Below, in pieces: positions 37,601 to 48,289 of a DNA stretch of 64,000 bases. This DNA is from Davidsoniella eucalypti (lineage: Eukaryota; Ascomycota; Sordariomycetes; Microascales; Ceratocystidaceae). Location of the stretch: contig RMBW01000123.1 of NCBI GenBank assembly GCA_004009845.1, positions 1-64,000 of the forward strand, in the 5' to 3' direction. Under the pieces are notes generated by a model that was not told the DNA's origin, searched no databases, and saw only the letters and a program-made list of their open reading frames with translations. How positions within the stretch are numbered: position 1 is the stretch's first letter; each line of letters begins with the position of its first letter. A program made the translations under genes and the position numbers.

Positions 37601-40600
37601 CTGACTTTCATCCTCTAGTTAGTTGACTTGCTACCATAGGCTGCCTGCCGACCTATTTGTGCAGACTATCGGTTTCAGAACAAGTGCCTGCGTCGGAATG
37701 GCACTTGAACGAACCAGACATGATGACTGATTTGCCAAAGAGCTTGCCTTTCCGTCTGTCGCTATCATCAAAAGACGTAAGACGCCCGAAAAGAGGTCTG
37801 TGCACAGAGGGGAAGCCGGGGTAATCCTGTCGCGTGTTGTTCCCTAACTACACTACATGTAGCTTGTATTTACATTCTTATACAGAATAGCACAGCTAAA
37901 TTATTTGTTTATTTGATTTGATTCTGACTCTCTAGCCCTGGTTTTCCATCCTATCGAAGCCGCTATCTTCTCTATCGGACTGGCCGTGACGTTGGATGGT
38001 GTTTCTATTCTTTTCTAGAGATTTTCGTAGAGATGATGAGACCGCTCTCCCCTTGATCTAGTACTAATTTATGGCTACTGAAATGTTGGCGTTTGCCCAA
38101 AGCGTTCCACAGCAACCACTCCACGGGCGTCTTAACACGATTCTTCTATAGACAGCCCCTTCCGATGAACTCTTGAATCCTTGCCGCCAGAAACCACCAG
38201 CCTTTAGAAGTTACTCAACTTATTTTTACTCTTGTTCCCGCTGCTGAGAACCTTGTTTAAAAGCACGGCGTATGCTTTCTGATTCATCAGTAAGTACATG
38301 CAATAATAATAATAATAAACTGGTGAGCTTCTCTCTTCTTCGTCCCCTCTTCTCTGTCACGCAAAACTTTCCGGACCTTTGGATTTTTTAGCTTTGCTTT
38401 TTTATCTTGGTCTTGTTTTCCTCCGATATTAAAGGAGGCGTCAGAACTAGGGTCGCCTGAACTTGGTTCTGAACAGTTCCTGTGTCTGGTTTGTTTTACG
38501 ACATATTAGCGACTAATAACAAAGGACGGAGGTATGTACTACAATATAAAGTAACTCTTAGCTACTCGACAAAAAGAACAGAATGAAAGTCATCACAGGG
38601 CTGCTCTTACCACCGTCGGGCAACCCAATCTAGGAAGTGATTATGCTGATCTTTCCATCCGTCTAGAGATGATGCACATACAAATACAGCTGTAATATGT
38701 AAGGCATTCACTAGAAGGTACTTGAAGCTTCTTTTTTGATGAGGGATTCTTACCCTCGGACCCTACTCCAGACAGGAAACAGGGTCCTGTCTCGTCCTTT
38801 CTATGGCCAGTCTAGTATTCTAGAGCAACATGCGCTCTGAATTGTGGTCTGACGATGCCAGAGACGCCGTCATAACATCCATATTCGGTCGTGGTGTCAA
38901 TGCAAGTACCGGATATCATGCACGGCATGTTGGTAGGCTAGGTATTGATGAGGCCACAGTCTAGACTTTTATCGCCTCCTCGTATTCGAGATTCTTTTTC
39001 CCAACGTCGTGAATTCAGCTTGCTACTAGAGGCAGTGAAATTCGTAATATTCTCTGCTGAGATACACACCTATGCAGGCTGTGATATCATTAGCGTGTAT
39101 GTGGACATGAGACAGAAGAAAATTAGCTAGTCTAGCTGGTAAATCTATATATCTGTGTCTAAAGGCGACGATCTTCTGTCAAAACCGGCTTAGCGGCAAC
39201 GCCATGGCCTATGCCATGTTCCAGCTGTATCTATGTACACCTGAGTTTTATGAAAGCAAATGCTGTTAGTCTAGTTGCTAGGACGAGCCTTCGACAAATG
39301 CTTCCATAGGAATCAGAAACTCAAATCATTGCTTGTTCATGAAAGCTAAAGAAGATGGCGAGACTAGGCATTCCTTGCTTGTGAATAATCATCGGACCTG
39401 GCTAATATAACCCTATGTATGTTCTTGATTAGGGTTATGATATTGATTTATACTTTGTATGATTAGAACTCAACATTTAGTCGTAGATAGATCAAGATTG
39501 GTTGCCTCACTGACAAGCTCGACCGTACACGTGTTTGATTCATGTCAATATACGGATAGGGAAGAGAGTGATTGCCTTGCTTTTTGTGGCTTTATGAGCC
39601 CCCTCGGTGATCAAACGCCTGCTAATGTTCCAAGCCAATTTTCGTTGGCGATGATGCTTTAGTGCCTTCTTTGCTCTCCGTCAGGAGTTAGATCGACTGG
39701 ATTAGTCTGTCTCGATATATTGCACTACGACGCAAATTTAATGCTCCAGTTTGATTTGTTAGGAAAAGGCCAACTGCAAACTTTATGTAACATGGACCAT
39801 ATACAGGCAGCTTTTGGGCCGAAACCTGACTGGTGTTTGGCTCGCTTAAGCATGAGGGTTGAAAAAAAGAAAAAAAAAAAAGAAAGAAAAACAGCTCTAA
39901 AGATTCAAGTACTTTGGAATCAAGGTCCCTGAATGTCAAGTAAGTGTTAGGTCAAGGGGGAAAAAAACGTGTATCTTGGGGTTAAAGCACCTGTTCATTT
40001 TAAGACCAATCGGAAAGAAGGTCCGAGTCTAACCAGACAAAACAAGTTACTGGCTGGCAGCGTTGTCTCGTTGGAGATGCAATGCTTAGCTACAGTACCA
40101 AAGTAGATAGAAACGCAGATGTAGGTAGGCAAAAGAGACGTATCACATACGATGTAGTGAGTTAGACTACCACGGTCAGACTCTGAACTTGCTTCCCCTT
40201 CCGATGATCAATCTGAGTGTTTCTTGGTTGGCTATCTTTCTTTAATTCTCCTTCGTGATGGGCAGATCTTGATACACCATCTCCGAACACGCCCTCCCTG
40301 AACAAATTCTTGTTGGAAATACCATTGGAAAGTGGCGCTGGATGCCAACTGAAGAATGCAACAAGATATACAATGTACTACTACATATGTACAGGTAGAT
40401 TTCCTATGCCTGTTTTAGCTAGATCTTATTTTCTAATCTTGTAGTTGGAGTGGCGTCATAATCGCCCGCCAAAAATATATCTTGTCGTAGTCCACTAAGC
40501 CCTGTTTGTTACTGAATGCATGACATTCTAGAACTATACATGGAATTGACCTGGTGATCTTTTCTATGCGTGGATATATATCTTTTCTCTCTACATCTTC

Positions 40601-41811
40601 TCAAACAGGCTGGGTTCGGACACTACTATGTATGTCTATACAGACTTTGTCTATACCTGGCACATCCGAAACGCTAAACTCTGATCATGAGCTTTGCTGC
40701 TGTTTACCTGAGTTTCCGTTTGTTCCCGGTATTCATTGGTGAGTACATATGTTCCCTCTATAGCCGTGTTTTCGAGTTGTTTGATGCTGTGCCAGGAGAC
40801 TAAACCAGTGGCTGTGTTATCGACAAGAAGACCCGTATATGACGCTGGACTGTAGGATATTCCCCTTATAGCTTGTTTTCCATTCTTCTGGCTCCCTTGG
40901 CTAGATTTGGGGCGATATTTTCATTGATGCTGCCCCACCTTGAGTAACTAAAAGCGAATGAAAGAGAAAACAAAAGGTTCTGTGCAATTCTATGACGGTG
41001 TGTGTGGACATGCTGTTTGCCTGGTACCTCCAAGCAAATCAATCTATTTCAGAACGACGCTGCGACACAAGCGAACGGCGATCACATAGCCCACCCGAGC
41101 CCATTGAAGTAAGCTTAGTACTATACAATATATTACCTAGGCACTATTAAGTAAAGTATAATTAGGAAGGGGTTGCTACTATTGTTGCCTTGCTTGATAG
41201 GCTTTTTTTCTTTTAGGGAGACTCTCTAGTTGCTGATCAGACACCCGAGTCAAAATGTTTGATATCACGAGTGCTATTTTACATGACAAGATCTATTTCT
41301 ATACCTCGTAGAGCTTACATAATCTGGGGGGTTTGCAGATATTTAACAGTGGACTGGAGCCCAAGAGGATGGACTAGTGCCTTGGCCTAGATCAGCCTAA
41401 ATTCTCTCAGTTCATGGCTGTGTAAGAGTCTAGTAGTGGATATACCATATATGACTGATCCAGGCATCATGAACTCCATTGCTTAGCGTATATACTAAAA
41501 ACTTGAATGACAAGTATCTCATTTACATATGCCTAAGGCGCTACTGTAGGCGCTTATACGTAGAGTGGTCGGTGCATTTATGCACCGTCGTGTCGTTACT
41601 TGATTCTGAGCTCATGGCAACACTGCATTGGAACAGAGGGTTCCCTCGCTATACATCCATAGGTCCCAGTGACATCGAGAAGCCCAAGTGCTGATATCAA
41701 GCTGTAGCCTTAACAAACTTGCCAAGTACAAGTACATCGAAGGCAACTACCATCTATTTGTAAATCATGATTTTCAGTAGCTGTGCTATCTTTGGAGACG
41801 TGAAAAGACAT
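34615..41811. other. 7.2-kb gene-free interval upstream of the 908-aa gene
   Basis: No supported coding exons on either strand. The first ~1.7 kb (to about 36300) is the 5' side of the 908-aa gene and contains a TA-rich simple repeat near 34831-34863 and TCTG/TGTA tetramers at about 35382-35407. The rest is unstructured by eye, with scattered A/T runs (for example 39862-39885). No tRNA boxes were seen. It could hold long leader exons or a non-coding RNA, which needs transcript data. Confidence 0.45.
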
Positions 41812-42010
41812 TATTTTTATCGAGGTGGAAATGGAGCTTTAATAGCCATGTAGCACCTCGGGTATCCTAATAAACCCTCTTAGAACAGTATGGTCACTAC
41901 CTGGCATGTAACCTTCTGCAGAACATCGTGAGTGGAGGGGCTGCCCAAACCCTCAGACGCACTATCATAAGCATAGGGTGGACTTCAGTAGTAGTTTTTG
42001 TCCCAGCTGG
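41812..42010 (-). mobile_element. Truncated copy of a short dispersed repeat (SINE-like family)
   Basis: This is the reverse complement of the copy at 54969-55354. Homologous blocks include the GGTGGAAATGGAGCTTTAAT block, the CTTAGAACAGTATGGTCACT block, the TTCTGCAGAAC block and the CAGTAGTAGTTTT block, all in the same order. Relative to the full copy it lacks about 145 nt internally and lacks the tRNA-like head beyond CCCAGCTGG. A short ORF at this position is a shadow of the repeat. Confidence 0.75.
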
Positions 42011-42848
42011 CAAAAGACACAAGAAAATTATTGAATCTTTTTCTACGCTGTCTCGAAACAACTTCGCCTCACTCGTTGGTTTGCTTTCTGTTGCTGGCGT
42101 TAGGCCCTTTGATGTCTGACGATCCTTCTTAGTCTACATGTGTATTATCTTCAGATACGTACAAGATCTATCGGGTTAGACGGATCCGGTTCCTCATATA
42201 TAATCTAGGGAGGTGTCCAAGGCAACGAAGTTCTGTGGTCGAGTGGCGTGCTCCGGCCTTTCGCTTTCTGGGTTGGTTCCTGTATCTTCGATATCTTTGT
42301 CTGCTCTTTTTTAGAGAATAAGAAGTCTCAAGTGCATCTTGTATCAGTCCATTCCAACAATCCTCTATTCCTGACCTGTTGCTCTCATGTTACAGTATAT
42401 AATCTAAGCGCGGCTCACATTATTGAACGAAGACTCAAGTTTGATGAGGGAAAGTCCGTGACAATGTATTTTACTTCATTCTGGCCGAAGCTACTGACTG
42501 ATTTTCTTGTGCAAAAACCCTCGGACATTTGAATTCCAAATATTATTCACAGCTGCTGTCGCATCGCCCGTCAATCGACCAAAGGTAGTCCGTGAACATT
42601 GTCGAGGTGGGATTTCCTTAATGGGAAATATATTGGCCATAAACCCTAATATTTGATGACCCTATGTGTATATCATGGAAGATCGAATCGTAGGCTTCAT
42701 GAGAACGGGTTGAACCCATAAAGCATTCTTACAAAGTTGGAAATGGAAGAAATCAGTTCACATGAGCTGAAGATAGAGATAAAAAAAACCCGAGGTACAA
42801 AAACCGAGATACAAAATATATGTCATCATATCTAGAGCACAATTGCTA
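42011..42848. other. Intergenic remainder 3' of the HCS1-like gene
   Basis: About 840 bp between the repeat copy and the helicase stop codon. An open reading stretch at 42248-42532 has no recognisable motif. Nothing further is supported. Confidence 0.45.
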
Positions 42849-45159
42849 TCACTGCCTCTGAAGCTCCGACACGTCAGGATATCTGAGATCTGCATTTTCT
42901 TCTAGATATTCCATCCACTTTTTCAAAAATTGGCCTCCTCTAAGCTGGCTGTTAGTTACATGCTCAAGAAGTGGAAGCTAGTATAGCATCGTGTTTTAAG
43001 TTTAGACGGACATGTCAGTAAACATACCTCTTGATAGTTTCTGAGTCTCCGATCACTGTCAAACTTCGTTTCGGCCGTGTCATGGCAACTATTCATGTTA
43101 GTAGTTGTCACTCTTCTTGGGATACATAGGGAGACTTACCATTGAGGCGACGCTTTTCGCCCAGGAATCCAACTTCACCCTCAGAATTACTGCGAACAAG
43201 TGTCACAATGATTGCTTCCTTTTCGCGTCCTTGGAAACCATCGACACTGCCGACCTCGATTCCAGGGTATTGCTCTTTGAGAGAGGATAGTAAACCAACT
43301 TGGGCATTGTATGGGGTGACAATGGCAATATGATCTGGCTTTAGACCTGCTTTGACGAGTGTCTTGACGTGACTCTTGACCAATGCAGCTTCCATTTCGT
43401 TCCTTTTACTTTCGCCTGTAAGACTCCGGATCTTGGCTTTGCCTTGCTCTCCATCATCTTCAATCGTTTCTGGAAAGTCTCCGCCCTGAGTGTCGAAGAA
43501 GATGACTGGGCAATTAGTGTCATCCGTGTCTTCTACATCGGGGATTTGATTCAACAATCTCCCCTTGACAGCTTCGGCTGCAATGAGCTGAGACTCATAC
43601 AGTTCGTCAGATGGAAACTGCATGATGGCTTGATGCATACGATATTGGGTAGTGAGCATACGCTTGATGTCCGGACCATGAAGTGCCAAAATGCGGTCAA
43701 ACAACGTAGTTTCTAGACTACCAACTGGAAAAGGCTTCTCAGTAGGTGCCTTTGTCTTGAGAGAAGCAGAAGTTTTCGAGTTTTTTGATTTGATAGTCGG
43801 AGGCAACTGTAGATGGTCACCAGCACACACGGCCTTGCTAGCAGATAGTAATGGAACCCAACATTGAGCTTCCAAGGCCTGACTAGCTTCGTCAATAATC
43901 ACAACGTCGAAGCGCTCATCCCTCAACTGATAGCCTCCGGCGCCATGGAGTGTTGCCAAAACGACTTTACTGCTTCTGACCAAGCTTGAAACGCAGTTAC
44001 GTTCGCGCTCTCGATACTCTTTACGCAACTCCTTGAGCTCGGCGTATATCTGTTTGCGTTCTCTGCCTGTACGAGTCTTGCGAATAGAAGCTTGCTTGGC
44101 ATCCATCTCAGACCGTACATCACGCACGATTGCAGCTGCCTCTGAAGTTCGAGTGAGGACTTCTAAAGAGTGGTTCAAGACAGAGGGCAGTAGACGGGCG
44201 GGATGACCGAGACGAAGCATGGGTACTTTGTGAGGAGCTAGACGTTCGACAATGTTGTCTACTGAGATGTTGGACGGACCACAAACAAGGATGCGTTGAT
44301 TGCGCTTGATCATCTGTAGGATAAGCTCTATCAAAGTGTGTGTTTTACCGGTCTATAAGTGCTTAGTGTTAACATATATCTTCAGATCAGATGAAAGGTG
44401 TTACATTGTGACATACACCTGGGGGACCATGGATTAGAGCTATTTCGTGGGATCCCAGGGCAAACCGAATAGAATCTTTCTGGGAGTCATTTAGACTTTC
44501 GTCAGTCCATTCGATACTTCCTGATGGAATGGATGTTACGGGACTTGGGCTAGATAGACCAAATAGAACCCTGATAAATGGAGTGTAGTCACCCTCAGTC
44601 ATCTTCTCCAATCGTTCCATAGTTTGGGTCATTCTATGGGATGTTAGAAAAAATGAAGCAAAGGTATGGGTGTAACTGCGGATGTATACCGTTTATATGT
44701 CACCTCGTCAGCCAACTTCACGATCCATAGGCGACCCGTAGGCTCATCATCGCGATCCTGGTCTAAAGCTACAGACACAGAGCCTCTAACAGTTTTTGTG
44801 ACCACACCCCTCACGCCTTTCTTCTCGAGGTCTTTTACTTCTCGTTTCTTTGCACTGCCAGCCGGCTGGCCTGCCACCAGCACGATATCGCCCGATCTTA
44901 GCCCATGGGCGGGTAGCTCGGCATCAGCCCCGGCCGTGGCAGAATCCGGAGATAGCTCTAGCACGGTCTTGCCGCCTAGCCCAGTCCTCGAGTTTGAAAT
45001 CACGAGATTCGTGATGGCATAGCCGGCGCGCTGCAGGGCTGTGGGCGCATGAGATGAGATGAGCAATTCGGCCTCGGCAGTCTCAGCTTGGAGCTCTGCG
45101 GCTAGCAGCGACAGCTGCGATTGGGCAAATGCGGGGATGTTGACAGTTTTTGGTGGCAT
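42849..45159 (-). CDS. HCS1: Hcs1/SMUBP2-type superfamily 1B helicase
   Basis: Five exons (45159-44690, 44633-44417, 44352-43140, 43088-43028 and 42939-42849) join in phase into 683 aa. The ATG at 45159 (MPPKTVN) is the first in-frame ATG; the upstream open extension begins at GTG. An N-terminal beta-rich domain (about 1-165) precedes the Q-motif-like LNDSQKDSI. Walker A is GPPGTGKT at about 226-233 and is split by intron 2 between Gly and Thr. Walker B/motif II is IIDEASQALE; motif III is GDHLQLPPT; motif V/VI includes SVDGFQGREKEAIIVTLVRSN and NVAMTRPKRSL. This is the UPF1-like SMUBP2/Hcs1 branch, 5'-3' DNA/RNA helicases linked to replication. There is no R3H or AN1 zinc finger, as in fungal Hcs1. 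Confidence 0.93.
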
Positions 45160-45560
45160 TGCGCCTGTTTTGACGTTGATGATGAACAATGACTGATATG
45201 GCACAAGGCTGATTGATATTTGCAGATATTTGGCTCAGGAAGCATATAGATGGAGCTTTGTATTATTTCTCTGCCAGTAATTGCAGTGGTGTTGGAAATG
45301 TGATAGAATATGTGGATTGTTAGTGCAACAGAGCGGAAAACCGGCAGGCACAACAAATGTAGTCCTTGCCTACAGAAATAGCTCGAGCTCCGCTTTAAAC
45401 TTCGACACATAATTCAGCTGACTTGGGCAACATAACCATCATGATTCCTATAACTAGCTATATGTAAATGTACTGCTTTGCATTATTGTTTTTTCAAAGC
45501 TTAGCCTAAATGCGATAGTGTAACTGTTTCTAGTATCTTGCTTCAACACGGCCTTGTGAT
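45160..45560. other. Short interval: HCS1 promoter side and DUF202 gene 3' flank
   Basis: About 400 bp containing the promoter of the helicase gene (minus strand) and the terminator side of the DUF202 gene. No specific site was identified. Confidence 0.5.
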
Positions 45561-47902
45561 TTACGCCTTCTTGATCTTGGGGTGTACCAAGATCACCACC
45601 ACTAGTGACGTTAACATCAACCCGAAGGTCGCCGTAGCGACCAACAAAATAGTTGCTCGGCTTGCTGGAAACTTGCCCTTGATAACCCAAGCAGTCGTCA
45701 ACGAATATCGATGGTAACCTAGAAGCAGCATTATGATGCTTAGACCAAGGAAAGTGGCACCTAGGGGCTTTCCGATGTGTCGCAGACGCGCTAGACGCGG
45801 GTCTGGCAGTGAGCTGTCGTCTTCACGTAATGAAGTGTTGAGGCGAAAGAGTTGGGTGATAGCGATGCCAATGGAAGCGAACGCCAAAGACGTGCGTAGC
45901 CACGCTAAAAAGGTTCGTTCTTGGGGGTGTTAATATTGCAAAAAGCTTTCGAATACTTCGACTGTTTCGATACTTACCAATAGCAAGATGATCTCGGGCT
46001 ACACTGCCTTTATTTTCGAGTTCTATAGGTTGAAAGGCATTCTTGACTTTATCAAGAAGACCGATCTTTTCATCCTGTTGTTGCTCGGGGGCGCTGTCCC
46101 TTGTTTGGTTTAATCCCAGACTTGGTTGTGATCCCGCCCCGCCTAGTCTGGTGCTATACGCCGACCTATGCCGACTTGTATTGTCCGTGCTGATTCCGCC
46201 GGCACCATCGCCGCTGGTTTGGTAGTTTAGTCCGGGGCCATTCACTAGTATGTTTGTTGTTTCATCGACGCCAGTGCCTTCTTCTGATAGAGCACGCACG
46301 GAGCGTCGGGGAGACGGGAGATTCGACATTCCCATAGCCTCGGCACGAACACGGCCAGTCTATTGTTTGCAAGGGATAGACAACGCCGTAGTTAGTACCA
46401 AAATTACACAGTTAAGGGGGGTGTTTTCGGTAGGTTTGCTATGGATAATGGGTTGTTCTAGATGTTTCAACGTGCAAGAGAGAAATGTGGCAATAGTGGT
46501 GTGGGATAGATGGATGAAAAGAAGAACAAATAGAGACTGTAAGGCTGGCCCTTTGAGATATGATCATAGGTTAAGAGGGATGGAAGGAGCAGAACAGGGC
46601 CGGTCCAGGATTCTCCAAGAGGTAGTAGGCGAGTAATTCACCTGGTGGTGTCGTTGCTGGCAAAGTAACAGCACGGACGAAATACCGATAGTAAAACTTG
46701 GACCAGACTGCGAAAAGAAACAGTAGGTAGCAAAAAAGTAGGTGGGAGAACCAAAGAGTTGAAGGTCGAGCAGCAGTAGAATATGGTGGTATTAAAGAAA
46801 AAAGGCGAGGAAGAGATGGGCAGAGAGCAAAGCGAGAAGACTTGAGAAGAGAGGACGTGATTCTTGGCTATGAGAGTCTTGCAGATGAACTAATTACATG
46901 TATATACAGTAATGTATCACCGTGGCATCGCCATGGGCTATTTTTCTCATGATAGCTTCCTAACAAGGGCATGTTGACTATGAGCTGGCCAGCCAAAGAC
47001 ATTCCTTCGGCTTCGCCAACTCTTTCAAGCCCCGGGTTCTGCTTCCAGTGGCAGCACGAGTTGTCGATAGAACGATAGAAGGGCTGGCGGCAGGACAACC
47101 GCTGCACTTGTTCTCCTAAGCTGGGTTTATTTGCAGCTAAAAGCTAGAGTTGTGCCGTACTGTCTGAGTTGCTGGGTTTTGCAGACATCGTATCCATAGC
47201 GTTGCTAGCTCAGAACTTAGAATCTCCCAAGGACTGCAGAGAACGGGGTTATCACAGCAATTTTGGCTTCCGCACCTTGTAGGTTGTTCTATGGCACACA
47301 GAAGCCGTCTTTTTGTGAGGTGATATCAAGATTCTCTTGCGCTTGCTAAAAGACACGGAGACGGCCTCGCATCGCCGTAATGCAGAATAGATGCTAGACC
47401 TGATTTTTCCAATTTCTTCTCTTAAGCTCAAGAGTTGGGAAGAAAGAAAACTATGGAACTCGCAAGGTAACCCTGACCCTGGAGTTCTAGGCTGCAAAGC
47501 AGAGTAGTAGTGAAAGCAAAGCAGAACATAATAGAAATGTGAAGCGAGAGTGCAAAGTAGATTTGGAGTGGAGAGGAAAGTTAAGTGGTGTGAATATGTG
47601 TTCATAAGGCCTGCAGGAGATGCTAAGTGTCTAGGAAGATAAAAGACGCGAAGATGCAGTTAAATTGCGATTTTCAGCAAGCGCTTACGTGATTCAAATT
47701 CAAATTCAAGCCAAACGTGACAATAAAGCGGCCGATTCAAGAAGACCACTTGGCCATTTGATGTCAGGCAAGCAAAAATGAAGAAAGCAAAATCGCATAA
47801 AGATCGGCTTACCTCGAGAATATCGTCGAGTCGCGCATCAACCGATTGCCGGCGAATCGGCACCGTGACTGATCGCGCCAATGGGGTTGTGTGGTCATCC
47901 AT
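45561..47902 (-). CDS. DUF202 multi-pass membrane protein
   Basis: Three exons are proposed: 47902-47813, 46359-45978 and 45919-45561, in phase, about 276 aa. The DUF202 core is clear: ERTFLAWLRTSLAFASIGIA across the exon 2/3 junction, then three hydrophobic helices (SLAFASIGIAITQLF, LGATFLGLSIIMLLLGY, ATILLVATATFGLMLTSLVVV) ending in a short basic tail. The family includes small membrane proteins and the membrane part of VTC-type vacuolar proteins. Exon 1 is joined across a 1451-nt intron; both splice sites and phase fit, but an alternative start at the exon 2 Met codons (46335 or 46329) is possible. The function of this subgroup is unknown to me. Confidence 0.78.
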
Positions 47903-48289
47903 GAGGAGAATAACATGAGCCGAGTTTGCTCTATAAAATCGAGAGATGGTAGAACCTACAAAGTGAGAATCCGATGCGTGATGCTGAGACGACTGGATTT
48001 ATACTGCGAAATCACGATCAATGGGGCCAAAAGGTCGCAGGAGCAGATGGGCCATAACTAAGAATACACTAGACGCCTCTGGTATGCTCAGATAGTTATA
48101 GTCTGTGTCTGCTTTAAGATAGCCTTGCGTTATGAGGATTGAGTGGTCGCCGATATTTGAAGCTTAGATGGTATTTTTCGGAGAAAGCGATGTTGCGCAT
48201 AGTTTATTATTCACATAGTGCCAATACGATTGATTATGTAAACATGACTGTCCAGCTCGCCTATCTCCATCGCCTCGTCTTCGCGATCT
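47903..48289. other. Intergenic interval between DUF202 and DPH6 genes
   Basis: 387 bp holding the DUF202 gene promoter (minus strand) and the 3' flank of DPH6. Nothing specific was recognised. Confidence 0.5.
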
